Source: Venturia oleaginea
Taxonomy: Eukaryota > Ascomycota > Dothideomycetes > Venturiales > Venturiaceae
Length of the DNA stretch: 64,000 nucleotides
Reading direction: 5' to 3'
Assembly (NCBI GenBank): GCA_013176395.1
Contig: JABMLP010000021.1
Location: 1,102,148 to 1,166,147, forward strand
The notes under the pieces were generated by a model. It saw nothing but the letters and a program-made list of their open reading frames with translations, ran no database searches and had not been told where the DNA came from. The position numbers were made by a program, and so were the translations under genes. Shown here in pieces: positions 13,101-25,100 of the stretch (position 1 is the first letter of the stretch; each line of letters opens with the position of its first letter).

Positions 13101-14855
13101 AGATTCCTGCACGTCTCGCATGTCGTGTCCATTGCTTCGGGAATATATCCGATGAAGAACAGTAGTTAACATTAGCTTTCTTTGGCTGATGCTAAAGCAT
13201 TCCAAGCAAGCAATTGAAGAAATGAGTCCTTTGCGATTGGATGAAGATGAATGTTGTTTACACCAAGTAATGCGCGCGGCGCATAACTTGGGACAATACT
13301 AGACTGGATAGATGGCCGCAAAGAAAGGAAGGTAAAATGAGATTACTGGACAGTGTGAGCTCGCTCAGACATCTTGATGAGCAGCATTGACAACCGATTG
13401 TACCTTCTACACCTATGAAGGAAGGCGCAAACACGATCCGATGCGACGCCAGAATTAGAAGCACCTGGTGAATTCCTTTGGCGTATATTGGCTGAATTAC
13501 TCGCATGGTACGACAGGTACCTGGAATCAAGGCAGCATTAAGTTGTCAACACTTGCCTTATTGGATACTGACGAAGCCGTTTCTAAGTTTTTGCAGACAG
13601 CGGGTGGCAAAACCAGAGTTGCATGTGCGTTGCATGCTGCAATGCAGTCGGGCACGGACTAACGATGATGATTCGGAGACTGCCCGGTTAGAATACGCCG
13701 GCCTTGCTCTTGATGAAAGGATCTTTCCGTAGATCGCAGTAGTGAGAGGTTTTGAGGTAGAAATTGTTGTGTGTCTGGAGAGGGAGGAGGTGTTGCGACC
13801 CGGCCCCGGCAGCCTTGGAGCCTTAACCGATGGAGCCTTAACCGATAGAGCCTTAACCGATAGAGCCTGCCCGACGGAGTGGCAGACGAGATCGAACAAG
13901 GACCGATCCGTAGCGGCGCCTCTAGAGTGACTGATCAAACGCCCGCTAAAACGAAAAAGCATTTGCTCGATTAGGCGCGTAAGTTTCGCATGGGAAAAAA
14001 CGGAAAAAACGAACACGGTGGATACTACGTTGCGCATAGTTCCTGCACGCCGTTATGCGCCGTTTCTTCGAGAAGTCTTGTCCCGACTGCCGCAGAGCTG
14101 AAGAGTTCCCCGTTATTATAGGGCTTCGACTTTTCGGAACGCCTTGACGCCACGGTGCAAGCATAACGTCCTGAGGTCCTGAGAGCAGGGTCAGGGGTGT
14201 TTTGGAAAGGGCCAATTGGAAAATATAGATCATGGATAAATTGGGACAGTCGATGCGGAGACATGGCCGAGGGGTGACAGGTCTCCCGGGCTGTTGGGTC
14301 CGTAAGGATACGGAGTGATTTGACGGTTAATGTGAGCTTTTGATTCGGTCTACCGTCCTTTCCTCCCAGCCACCCCAAAATGCAGAGAGCCCAGTTCCGT
14401 TTACATCATGACATGAGCTGACCCAGCGTTTCGTATGCAACGGTACAAGAAGATGCTCGCTAATATACACAAAGTGCAAAGTGAATGCTCGGCCGTTGCT
14501 ATTGGTATATGAAACATTAGAGATACAATGACCATTTGGATTTAGGAAATGCCGCAAACATTATACAGTGAACATGCAGGAACACATCATGACTATATGA
14601 GATGGACATGACTAGGAAAGCTGCTGCATGCAGCGCTGCTTGAGCTGATGGGAATGATAAAATGCCTCCCAGATATACCGTCGTGATTTTGGTGGTCATG
14701 GCGATTACTCCGTCATGACTGCGTAACTAAGTCGCTGCAATTGTGAGCGAGCTCTGAAGGCCGTGATAAGTCCGTCGTGGGTCGGAATCCTGTAAAGTCT
14801 ATGAGGTTGATGGTTGTTGTGGTTGTTGTTGTGACGTTTGTTGTTGTGGCGTTTG
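10125..14855. other. 4.7-kb region without a supportable gene
   Basis: No ORF here has a recognisable domain, and none shows a convincing chain of exons. Visible contents are homopolymer and low-complexity stretches (for example the GTTGTT-type run near 12680), a 15-bp triplicate at 13817-13861, and many short A/T-rich segments. It could hold an unrecognised small gene, a non-coding transcript or eroded repeats; I cannot tell which. Confidence 0.5.
13817..13861. repeat. 15-bp tandem triplicate
   Basis: Three consecutive copies of GGAGCCTTAACCGAT, the third differing by one base, followed by a partial fourth. On the minus strand an open frame reads it as repeated LSVKA, but that ORF has no other support. 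Confidence 0.9.
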
Positions 14856-16106
14856 TCATAAAGTGGGATTGTTGCTGCTGTTTCCCATGACGGTATCGTT
14901 CCAACTCCTTGCCTGCCGGTTTTGCTGTTTGCCCAAATCTTCACTCATCGCCTGTTGCGCTACCTGCTCTTGCTGAACGGGCCCTGCCGTTGTTCCCCCT
15001 TGTAACCTTGTAGAAACGGAAAGGCGCCGAGAGATAGAACCGTAAGAGACGCCGGACTGCGGAGGCGAGCCGTAGGCGCCCGCAGAGGATGCGCCACTGG
15101 TAGAGAACGTGGGAGCTGGTATTGATCCTTCAGTGACGACCTTTGGCGGCCTGCCGCGTTTCTTCTTACTACTGCTTGAACTGCTTGAATTTACGTCAAC
15201 TTCTGTTTGGTGCGTGCTGCGCGGAGTTGCTGTGATATCGGCAAGATTAGGTGATTGCGACGCTGATGTTTCTGCTGGACCTTCACGAGGACCGGTATAG
15301 GTTGCCCGCGGAGGGAAAGGTCCAAAAGGAGGCTGTGTGTTCATCATGGGACTGCCGTGCGTTTGCTGCATCATTTGCGCAGCGGGGATTCGCTCCACAG
15401 CCAGTTTTTCTGCTTTTGCTCTTCTTTCTTCCACATCTTTCTTGCTCGGGCGGCCTCGTTTTTTGCGCGGGGGGTCACTACTAGCTGCTGGCGGATTGTC
15501 GAGAGGAGACGGAGGGTGACTCCCTCCCTGTGGCCGACTGGGTCCAATTGCAAAGGCCGGTTTGGGCGCCAGTCTTATTCCTGCGGACGCCGGAATCAAA
15601 GCTTGCCCAGATTCCGCAGACGCGGGACGTTGTCTCTTGTTTGCGGTCGAGGGAAGGTATGGGGTCGGGTTAATCATTGGCGACGGTACCGCAAATCCTG
15701 GTGGAGCATGACTAGACATAGAACCGTGTCTTGGTGTACGGGAGCTTGTCAAAACACCTCTGCATGAAAGGATAGTTCGGTCTGTCGCTCGTGGTTAGTA
15801 GCCGCAGGTGGGGTGACAAGGAACTCATTAAGTCTTACTCCGCGGGAGTCGAAGATCTTCCCAGTTGAGTTGGTGGTTGAGAAAATGTTGGTCGTTAAGA
15901 ATGGCGCCGAACAGAATTCGTGAAGCTGTAGGCTCAGCAGGGTTGAGCCGTGCTCTTTGTTGCAATATTTCTGCAGCCAGTTCGGTCTGTTGGGCAGGGT
16001 GCAGTCAGCCAGGTACTCGGATACAAACTCAAGCAGCACCAACCATTTCTTTCTCGTCCCACTGCGACTCGGCCTCCTGGAGGGTTGGAGGCGGGTTATT
16101 GTTCAT
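14856..16106 (-). CDS. AT-hook DNA-binding protein, conserved-looking N-terminus
   Basis: Predicted nuclear protein of unknown function. Exons 16044-16106, 15839-15986 and 14856-15757 give 370 aa. Exon 1 encodes MNNNPPPTLQEAESQWDEKEM. Exon 2 is open only in the frame AEILQQRARLNPAEPTASRI followed by LFGAILNDQHFLNHQLNWED, which looks like a structured domain. Exon 3 carries two AT-hook cores, KKRGRPSKK (about residue 170) and KKKRGRPPK (about residue 270), in a Pro/Ser/Gln-rich, probably disordered chain. AT-hooks bind the minor groove of A/T-rich DNA, so a chromatin or transcription role is likely (family knowledge); the N-terminal domain is not one I can name. Donor ATG|GTTGGT of intron 1 is the weakest junction. 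A GTT-rich run sits just past the stop (about 14805-14855). Confidence 0.75.
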
Positions 16107-18146
16107 GTCTTTTGAGCTGTAGCCTGGGCAATAGGGAAGCGGGCGTGCGCGAATGGGTGAGGGAAGCAAGAAGGAAGTTATACAAGGAGGGAGGAACGAG
16201 AGGGATTCTTAAAGCAGAATACGCGTGGTACAACGGGCGCGAAAGAGACTGAAAGCTCGAAACAAGAGAGAAGGCCAAAACGAGAGTATGTAGGAGTGTA
16301 TTTTAAACACACATTGGGAGGGGGAGGCCAAGGGAACGAAAGACAGAAAGGATCATGACGGTCTTCGCCAGACAGGCGCTGAACAAGCACTGAGGCGCAG
16401 GTTTTGCAATTCTGCCATGAGGCAGCTCCAATGCTGCAGAACAAAGAGAGAGAGAGATGGGTTGATGCAGCTGTGAGCCTGGCAAATTGGCGTGAATGCG
16501 GCCAAATGCAAGATCCCTTGTTCTTGCATGTTAGGCTAACAGATGGTAGGAGCGCGCGTGAAGGGCGATAGAGTACTATTTAGCTTCGGTCAGATAGTAC
16601 GTTATCAGCCGTCCAATGGTTCCGGGATGGGTGGAGCCGTCCATGTACAGTATACTTTGAGAAGTTATTGTAAATTGCCTATCTTGGCCGTGTCTGGGTG
16701 ATGTGTGCAGGGTGGAGAGCGCGTTCCTGCGGACGTGATGTCGACCTAGGACCAAGGACCCAAGGGACGAGCTCAAACGCGGGAGCATCCGGCCGACTCG
16801 GTATTCAGAACCTAATGGCGTAATATTCAAAGTCAGCGACGCCCGACCCGCCATTCCAGTTTTCACACAGATCCGTCCCTGAGCTGCTGCTGCTGCGCTG
16901 GCTGTCGCTGTCGTTGTTCGACGACGCGCCCACTGCAGGGACTTTCCACACTTCTCCATACATTCCCTTCATTCCATACAATCAGTAGCTGCAGGTGGGC
17001 AGATCCAGGACGTCCTTGATGGCCCTGACGTGCATACTTTCGGCGCTCCGAGAATGCAAAGAACTGCAAGCAATCTTCGTCTTCTATCGCGTCCCACTCC
17101 CGCTTTATAGACTGAACACTTCCGACACACCGCCAGTCTTCATACCAAGCAACTAATCATGAATGCCAGCGGGACGCAGAGCCACGTTGCGCCGTTCCGC
17201 TGGACGCAGCCGCGATGAACGCAGCCGAGTCATACTTCCTGACTCTGTATTGACAAGGACCCTCGAGGTGGTTGGCAGCGCACAGACTCGGTCTGACCAA
17301 GGTTGCATCCACGGTACGAGATGTGTGGTATCGGCTGCGTCCCCAGATTGTCTTCATATCGGTCCCTTGCAGCTATGCTATGGAATAGCCCATGGTCCCA
17401 GGTGGAGTGATCATGTATGTGGAATTGTATTGCGGGACAATGTACTTTGTACTGACACTTTTGAATATGAGCCACTCGAACCTACTATTGCAACGCTAAG
17501 AGAAGGAAATATAGAATTGAGGAGAGACAAGAGAGCAGGAGAAACAGAAGATATGAAAGGGGAAGGACGGAGACTGCTGACAAGCTCGGCTGCATATGTT
17601 GACTTTCTTTTCATGAATGCACCGCCCATAGCATTGAGGACATCAACCTCGAGATAAGTATCGCTCAGAATCTAACATTTTCGAATCGATTGCCGAAGTC
17701 CATGAATATAGATCTCGAGTTGAAAGACTGTTTTGCAACAGCTGGCTTCGGGATAACCGACCGTAGAGGCACGAGACGACCCACCTTGGAATTTATGTAG
17801 AGAAACCAGTCCTAACATGCAGGGATGAGAGAAAGGAAGCTGAACGGGAAGAGAGTAGCAAACGTGGTTGTGAAACACAAACTCACTCTAGGCGGACTAA
17901 GAGTGAGAGATTCATAAGTGTCCCGTCTGGCTCTGGCGAGTTGGGGACAAGATGACATTGATATACATCGATTGCTGGTGTCGAGGTGGTTCCCAACTCG
18001 CGTTCTTTCCTATTACTACAATACGACGCGACTTCCGCGTGATATCAACTCCGACGACCTCTGAACTCTTCCCAGCCTCTTCTTCCTCCATCATCAACAA
18101 CAGCCCCAATACTCGCGACAGAGAAACCACCACAAAGTACAAGACC
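16107..18146. other. Divergent intergenic region of 2.0 kb
   Basis: Lies between the starts of the AT-hook gene and the gene at 18147, so it contains both promoters. ORFs at 16576-16959 (minus, poly-Ala) and 17163-17657 (plus, 164 aa) are open but show no domain and no compositional sign of coding; I do not call them. Confidence 0.5.
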
Positions 18147-19529
18147 ATGGCTCCTGATCAAGCCGCGTCGCTACGAGCCCAGCATTGGCGTGAGTTCATG
18201 GAGGAGGTATGTATCTGGCTCGTCGTGCTAACCGAGTGGGCACGATACTTACCACCTGCCTTAGGTCTTGGGCATTCCCTCCGACACGCCTCTGGCCGAT
18301 GTGCTGCCCTCAGTAATTATGAAGGCAGCGAAGCCTCACTATGCCTCCATCCTCACCGAAGCCGCCGTCAAAGCTCGCTCAATGGCGACGGCGAACCAGT
18401 CTACACAACTACTGGCACCACAGCTCACGGCACCGTATTTCCCAGCAGCAGGTTTATCGGGCCAAGGCCTGCAAGGCAGCAATATTCGTGCCTTCCAGTC
18501 TTACAGTCGAAACCAGCAAAAGTATTCGGGACCGAAGCCAGCTGTCAGTCCGGAAGTCATTCGTGAAAAGCTTGACACGGCCATCTTCAATCTGAACTTG
18601 CCTCGCCAGCTCCTCGATCACGTTCATTTCACGGGCTACGAAGGCACCACCGGCTCAGGTAACTTTAGAATGGATTTCTCGGACTGGACTTTCGGCCCAA
18701 CAGGCAGCCCAGGTCCACTGCCTCCTAATGCCACCAATATGTTGGAGGCTCTGTTCAAGAACGTTTTTGAACTTGATGCTCAAGGCGTGATGATCACTAG
18801 CTATACGGTTCCATTCATGGTCAGAGTGACGTTTGTCTTCCCCGCCCATATCCTCACGCACTGCTGATACGCACGACAGCTTTCGATCGGAGTACAGAGG
18901 CCGTCTCTTTGACAGCGCACTCAAAGTCAGAGTAAGTAGCATCTCAGGCAACGGTTCTCGATGCTCAAACTAACAAACAGTCCACTGCTCCTCAACCCCA
19001 GTCTCGAGAACCCAACAGCTTAGCTTGGCGGCGCTCGGCGTCACCAAGCAATGCGAGAAACGAGCCTAGACAAATCAGCTCATCCAACTCTGGTGCCCCA
19101 GTAAGCGACCAGTATCCGCCACGAACCTCCTTCCAAGACTCTGCCACCGCACTCATTGATACCTACCGCCCCAATGGCATACCGCCTACATCTATTGATT
19201 CATACCGCCCTTCCTCCATCTCTTCTCGCGCGGATTCTGGCAATCAACGTTTGCCGTCTTCTTGTAAGGCTGACAGTCGCCAGAATCTCGAGAAACACCC
19301 TGCGGAGGCTCTCCGTGAGCACGGTCGGAACCGCAATGGTCGTGAGATAGGACGCTTGTCCCCAGTTCGAGATATTGAACTGCATTCTTCCCGTTTCTCT
19401 ATTGTGAGCGTCAAGCGGGAGAGAGAGGTCAGTCCTACTGGAGAAGAGAAGCAGTTGTCGTTGAGGCCTCAAGTAAAGAGGCCGCGGGCCACCGACTTCA
19501 TCGATATGGGTGATGACCATTACCCTTGA
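18147..19529 (+). CDS. Unrecognised protein with ordered N-terminal half and basic Ser-rich tail
   Basis: Four exons, 18147-18206, 18265-18830, 18880-18931 and 18981-19529, join in phase to 408 aa. Function unknown. The start MAPDQAASLRAQHWREFMEE precedes a GTATGT donor. Residues 20-210 look folded, with the motifs TPLADVLPSVIMKAAKPHY and LPRQLLDHVHFTGYEG; the third exon supplies FRSEYRGRLFDSALKVR, kept open by using the donor AC|GTTTGT at 18831. The last 180 residues are polar, Ser/Arg/Pro-rich with DTYRPNG and DSYRPSS repeats, and end in a charged segment with KREREVSP and a short ATDFIDMGDDHYP tail. The basic tail suggests a nuclear protein, which is inference. No close family comes to mind. 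Confidence 0.7.
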
Positions 19530-20142
19530 GCGGCTTTGCAGAGATGGGCAGCAGAAAACTGCGGTCATTGGGCGACATACTTTCTTCTTCATTTGAGCAT
19601 AGTTTCCACACCGGAAAGGCAGCGGCGCCCCCGTGGCGAGAGTTGTCATGGTAAATTAGAGGCCGCTGCCTACACTTCGTGTCTTGGAGACCATGAGCGG
19701 GTCTCTGAGTGGAGAGCATAGTCGAATTTCCGTTTATCACATTATATGATTCATGTATGATTAGAATTTTCGATCGAGGGCAGGTTAGCTTGTTGGTACC
19801 ACTTCAAGCTAGATACTCCAGGTTATGAAGATGTCAGTGAGCTCTGGACACTCGCAATGGACGGTAGTGCATTTCCGATTCTCTCGATTTCATTTTCTTT
19901 CGCATCGCTCTAACGCTTCAAGCTATGTTTCATACAGAAGCTGCTTGTATAGTTTTTTCCTGACAAAACGAGCTCTCCGTTCATAGAATTGAAGAATTCT
20001 GAGATTGTTTGGGTGGCAGCGGAGGGTCCTAGATCTGGAGGTTCTCGGAGAACTGTGTCAAAGTGTTTAGCAATTTCTTGATATTTTCTCACGAGCATCA
20101 CATGATTCCCGCCAAGATCCACGGATCGTCATCTGGTGTTAT
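19530..20142. other. Intergenic up to the LINE insertion
   Basis: Presumed 3' flank of the upstream gene and pre-insertion host sequence. No gene seen. It resumes after the LINE at 26332. Confidence 0.6.
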
Positions 20143-20156
20143 CCAGTAATAGCTTA
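20143..20156. repeat. LINE target-site duplication, left copy
   Basis: CCAGTAATAGCTTA, identical to the copy at 26318-26331. It marks the original host insertion site. Confidence 0.88.
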
Positions 20157-20239
20157 AGAAACAAGACAACACACAGCGAGAACTCAATTCTTGGAATTTA
20201 CAGAAGTATCATCTAAAGATCATCAAAACACACCTGCCA

Positions 20240-20758
20240 GTGGCCGCTCCGGCCTCTAGACGCCATCACGCGTCCCTCAGCGTCGATGAGGTACCTCTAG
20301 AGTCGCCGTCGCGGCCACGGCAGAGCAAGCACACGAATACCACGAGCAAGCTACACGAACCATGCGTCCACCAAAGACAACAGCAACCATCCAGTCACCA
20401 TCTAGCGACACGGGGTACGACGACGGAGCTCAAATACCCCACAGCATCACAGTTACTTTTCAAACCCATAGTCGCCGATGCGCTTCCCGACCAGCCCATC
20501 ACCCCAGATAACACTGCGACGTCCCGAATCGACGAGCCACCGATAGAAAGGCATCACGTTCTACGCAACTCGAAAACCAGACGCCCGGCATACAACGATC
20601 GACACCATACAATACTGCAATTACTAGACAACCTCTTCCAACGTCTCAGCAAACCGTCCTGCTACAAGCTGTTGTCCAGAGCCTTGAGCTTTTCCCCAAA
20701 CTGTTGCGTCCCAGTTATGGCAGTGGCAAGAGTAGGTGCGCGACACAGTAAGCAGTAA
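20240..20758 (+). pseudogene. Possible LINE ORF1 N-terminal remnant
   Basis: An open stretch of about 172 codons lies at the 5' end of the LINE. It is rich in Pro, Ser, His and Arg and has no recognisable motif. Its place before the zinc-knuckle region suggests the start of ORF1, but composition alone cannot prove it. The open frame begins at a GTG, not an ATG. Confidence 0.35.
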
Positions 20759-20990
20759 GGGCGCATAGAAGGAGCCTATTAGCGGCAAATACCCTCCTTG
20801 TAAGCTGGCAGACGTAGCCTTGAGCCTCTCCCCAGACTGGTGCGTCCCAGTTATGGCATTGGAAAGAGTAGGCGCGCGATACAGCAAGTAGGGAGAACGA
20901 TTAGCAGCAGATAGGCTCCGACTATAAGATGGCAGGTCTATAGCACGATCGGCGCCATACAATACGGCAGCTACCAGACAGCCTCGTCTA
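20594..20990 (+). repeat. Diverged tandem duplication in LINE 5' region
   Basis: A block containing GTGCGTCCCAGTTATGGC (with a one-base variant in the other copy), a following GTGGCAAGAGTAGG-like run and an adjacent CCATACAATAC motif occurs twice, around 20594-20760 and 20800-20990. Copies differ at many sites, so the duplication is old. LINE 5' regions often carry such tandem units. Confidence 0.7.
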
Positions 20991-21172
20991 CGGGCATACC
21001 CGGAGTATCACACCCAAGCAGCGAAATCACGACTACGATGGTTACTATTGTCTCCAGCATCACACAACCAAATACACTGCCGCATAGGAATCTGGTGTAA
21101 GGCAACTTTCACAAGCAGAAACATACTTAGGGAACCCATTAGCCTTGAGGGATAAGGCGAAGCAGATAGTCA

Positions 21173-21505
21173 AAGCTGAGCATTAGAGGGAGACTGTAGG
21201 TAGAAGGATAGCGAAACACGAGGCATTGCCTCTTGGAGTCTACATAGCACCGATATACTAGCAGAATAACCAGTATCTACAAAAGCCAGCGGCCATTTGG
21301 AGATACTGGTTAAGGGAAAAGAGAGAGGACCGATGGAACAGCTGGTCTTATTTCAGAGAACGGGTCGAAGTGGGGTGCGGTGGATTATATAATCTATCAC
21401 GTGTTGGCTGTCTGATGAAGTCCTCCTAACCGCTCATAGCTGCGTGATTAAGCGGCTGCAACCGAGTAGGATAAAATCAACCAATCAATCAATCAACCAG
21501 TACCA
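21173..21505 (+). repeat. Extra copy of the LINE 3' UTR inside the element
   Basis: This 333-bp segment matches the real 3' end at about 26000-26315, from GCTGAGCATT through GGGAGACTGTAGGTAGA and GCGGCTGCAACCGAGTAGG to an AATCAATCAATCAACC tail. Divergence is visible but modest. It interrupts ORF1 between KAKQIVKA and the EDANKIIDEGLVWQG block. It may be a 5'-truncated sibling inserted into the parent, or a template-switch chimera; no second target-site duplication is evident. Confidence 0.85.
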
Positions 21506-21508
21506 AGC

Positions 21509-22147
21509 CTGAGGACGCAAACAAGATCATCGATGAAGGTCTGGTGTGGCAAGGGGAGATGTGTCAAAGCGAACGATATGAGAGACAGTGCCGACTGAAG
21601 CAGTGCTTTCAGTGCCACAAATACGGCCACATAGGAACCCAATGCAAAGCAGCGAAAACAATGTGGCTACTGTGCGCAAGAACATAGTTCTAGGGACTGC
21701 CCTTCGAAGACTGGACAGACCACACCTAGGAAATGCGCCAATTGCCAGGGAGCCCATGAAGCATGGAGTCAACAATGCCCAACCAGGAAGGAGGAACTCA
21801 CCCGGACAAAGGCAGCGTACGCGAACAGACCACGGTATCACCCTACGATGTTCACCTGTGATGAAATACCTATACAAGATTACGGCAGAGAACCTTCTGG
21901 AAGAACGAGGTCAACTACAGACCTGACCTCACGCCAAGGGCCAAGGACCAGAGGGATGCAACTATTACCTGGAATTGGACAAAAGAGGCCTGCCCCAGGA
22001 GACAAGGAGAACGAAGGACCCCACCAGAGTCAAAGGCCACAAAGAGCAACGAAGATGTCGAGGAGGGCGCTTGAGGCGCTAGAGGGCAATACCCTAACAT
22101 GCAGAAACACACAATACATGGAAATCGATGAGGACTCGGATCTATGA
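21509..22147 (+). pseudogene. LINE ORF1 C-terminal part with CCHC zinc knuckles
   Basis: The sequence encodes DANKIIDEGLVWQGEM, then QCFQCHKYGHIGTQC (CX2CX4HX4C), a second knuckle begun by CGYCAQEHSSRDCP, and a third CANCQGAHEAWSQQCP. This triple-knuckle end is typical of fungal LINE Gag-like ORF1 proteins that bind element RNA. Frame changes between knuckles (around 21660-21670) show decay. It runs up to the endonuclease start at 22144. Confidence 0.75.
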
Positions 22148-25100
22148 GAGAGAAGGACCAACTTAATATACTACAGTACAACGTACGCAAATCAAGGGAT
22201 ACGGTTATGGCAACTCTGCTCCGTGATCCAAGAGTAGCAGAATACGATATTATTGCTATCCAAGAACCGTGGCGCAACCCCTTCATGTCGACAACGCACC
22301 ACCCGGCGGGGGATATATTCCACTTATGCTACCCGACAACGAACGAGGAGGATGGCCCAGCAAGGGTGTGTTTCTTTGTCAACAAAAGGCTAGACCACGG
22401 CAGCCTGCAATTCGAACAGCACACAAGAGACGTCTGCACATTGAAAATCAGTATCAGAAATAGCGATCAAACAGAAGACGAGCTGGCAATACACAACGTC
22501 TACAATACGGTCCAAAACATGCCAAGCCGCATCAGCTCACTGCCGACCCTAAGAGCTCGATTGGATGAACACGCGCTGAAAGAACAGATGGTATTAGGCG
22601 ACTTGAATTTACACCATAGAATGTGGGGAGGAGCGCAGGTCGTAAACGAAGACCGAGAAGCGGAAGAACTTATCGAAATTATGGAGAAATTTGATTTGTC
22701 AAGCATGCTACAGCCCGGAACGGTAACGTACGAAGAAGGCAGCAGCAGGACGACGATTGATATGTGCTGGATGACATTAGGCTTGATTGATAGGACCATC
22801 AGTAGCAGAGTAGACAGAGAGCTAGACCACGACTCAGACCACCTCCCCATCAGCATCATACTGGATCTCCGGACGCGCTCCACGGAAATCAGGCCAAGAT
22901 GCAACTGGAAACTCCTAGAGTGCAAGGAGTTCTGCGGGACGCTCAGAGACACCCTACCGACACGAAGGAGACCAAGGACGAAAGCAGCGCTAGACATGTA
23001 CACGATGGAGTTAGTCAAAGCGATCAAAGATGCAGCAGCGAAGACAATTCCCCTCACAAGACCATGCACCAAGGCGAAAGAGGGATGGGACGGAACATGC
23101 TCGAGAGCATTGGCAGATACAAAACGCCTAAGGCGCATACACGAGAGAAGACACACGGAGGAGACAGGGAAAACTACCGCGAGGCGAGGAACCACAAGAC
23201 ACGGACGATCAAGAAGGCGCTCCGGCAAGCACACAGAGACCGCGTAGAAATGGCAGCAAGCTCCACTGAATCCCTCTGGAAAATAGCCAAGTGGGCGCGC
23301 AATAGAGAAGGCCAGCCCCCAAGTGTGACGCCAATTATCAAGTGTCCGACGACCGGCAACCAGGCTACTACACCCTCGGCAAAAACGATTCTCCTTCGGG
23401 ACGTCTTCTTCCCAGCACCGCCAGAAGCAGACCTCGACGGTCTACAGGATGCAAGATATGATGATTGTATACCAATGCCAAACGTTACTGAGAAGGAGGT
23501 ACTGGACGCAATATAAGCAGCGTCATCCTTCAAGGCCCCGGGACCGGATGGGATCCCAAACAAGGCCTTGCAGACGGCATCTTATATGTTGGTAGGACAC
23601 CTGGCGACAATCATGAACCAGAGCCTACAACTGGGCCACTACCCGACACATTTCCGAAGCTCGACCACGGTAGTGCTACGCAAACCAGGGAAGGACGACT
23701 ACTCGATTCCAAAGGCATACCGACCTATTGCGCTCCTGAATACGATTGGCAAGGCCATGGACGCAGTAATCGCTAAGAGACTTAGCTACCTGGTGGAAAC
23801 ACACCAAGTCATCCCAAGGATTCACATGTGAGGCAGGAAGTTAAGGTCAACGGAACACGCACTACACGCTGTAATCGAGAGAATCTAAAATGCTTGGAAC
23901 AACAGAAAAGGACAAGTCGCTAGCCTGCTGCTCCTTGACGTGTCGGGCGCCTTCGATAACGTATCCCACAAGAGACTCCTACACAATCTTCGGAAAAGAA
24001 AAGTTGATGAGAGAACAGTACGATGGATTGCTAGCTTCCTGAGCGATAGACGCACGCGAATTGTCATCGATGGCTACGAATCTGACGAGTACACGGTCGA
24101 GACTGGGTACCACAGGGATCGCCCCTATCCCCCATCTTATACATATTCTACAACTCTGACCTTATTGAGCAATACGACTCAGGCAACGATACTGCAGCTA
24201 CAGGCTATATCGATGACGCAGCCATACTTACATGGGGTAACACAACAGAGGAAACGTGCAAGAAACTCGAAAACGCGCTAGAAAAGGCAAACTGTTGGGC
24301 AAAGACACATGCATCAAAATTCGCCCCAGAAAAGTTCCAACTGACACACTTCACAAGAAGACGCACCCGTATAAACACACAACAGCCCGTTCAGACGGCA
24401 TGGGGATGCATTGCGCCTAAGACAACGTGCAAATATCTAGGCGTGACGCTAGACAGCAAACTCCAATGGAAGGAACACATCGAAGAAATCAAGCGGAAAA
24501 CTACGAAAACAATGAACGCACTGTGCTCTCTGGGTAGCTCAACATGGGGCGTCAGTCTGCTAGATATGCGAAAAATCTACCGCAGAGTAGTAGTCCCTCA
24601 GATGGTGTACGCGTGCTCAATCTGGTCGAATTCAGGAACGAGGGGAAAACAATACACGAGAAAAACGCTCGATACACTTCAGTCAATCCAAGCACGTACA
24701 GCACGAATTATCTGTGGAGCGTTCAAAGCGACATCCAGAGTCGCCCTCGACATTGAGACCTACCTGCTCCCAGTCGAACAACAGATCTGGAAACACAACA
24801 CCGAAACCCTCAGCCGTATACTCACGTGCCAAGACCTCCCTAAACTGCTAGATACTCAATTCGGAGAACCAAGGTCAAGACAACGAGCAAGCTACGATAG
24901 CCCATTATACAACATATATCGAGATGCCGAAGAGAAAGGAGCAGCGAATTTCGTCAAGCGAGATATAATCCCGCCGTTCGTAGCAGCACCATGTTGGCAA
25001 GGCCCAAAGACACATATCGCACCAAGCGATGAAGCGGCACACTCTGAACACGACTCCGTCACTAGAGTCGAGGGTAATATTTGCATCTATACAGATGGGA

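Noticed and set aside
13558..14037. Minus ORF of 159 codons with LSVKA repeats
   Set aside because: Openness comes from the 15-bp triplicate; no domain, no splice support, composition like surrounding intergenic DNA.
17163..17657. Plus ORF of 164 codons
   Set aside because: No recognisable motif and no coding-like composition; probably chance.
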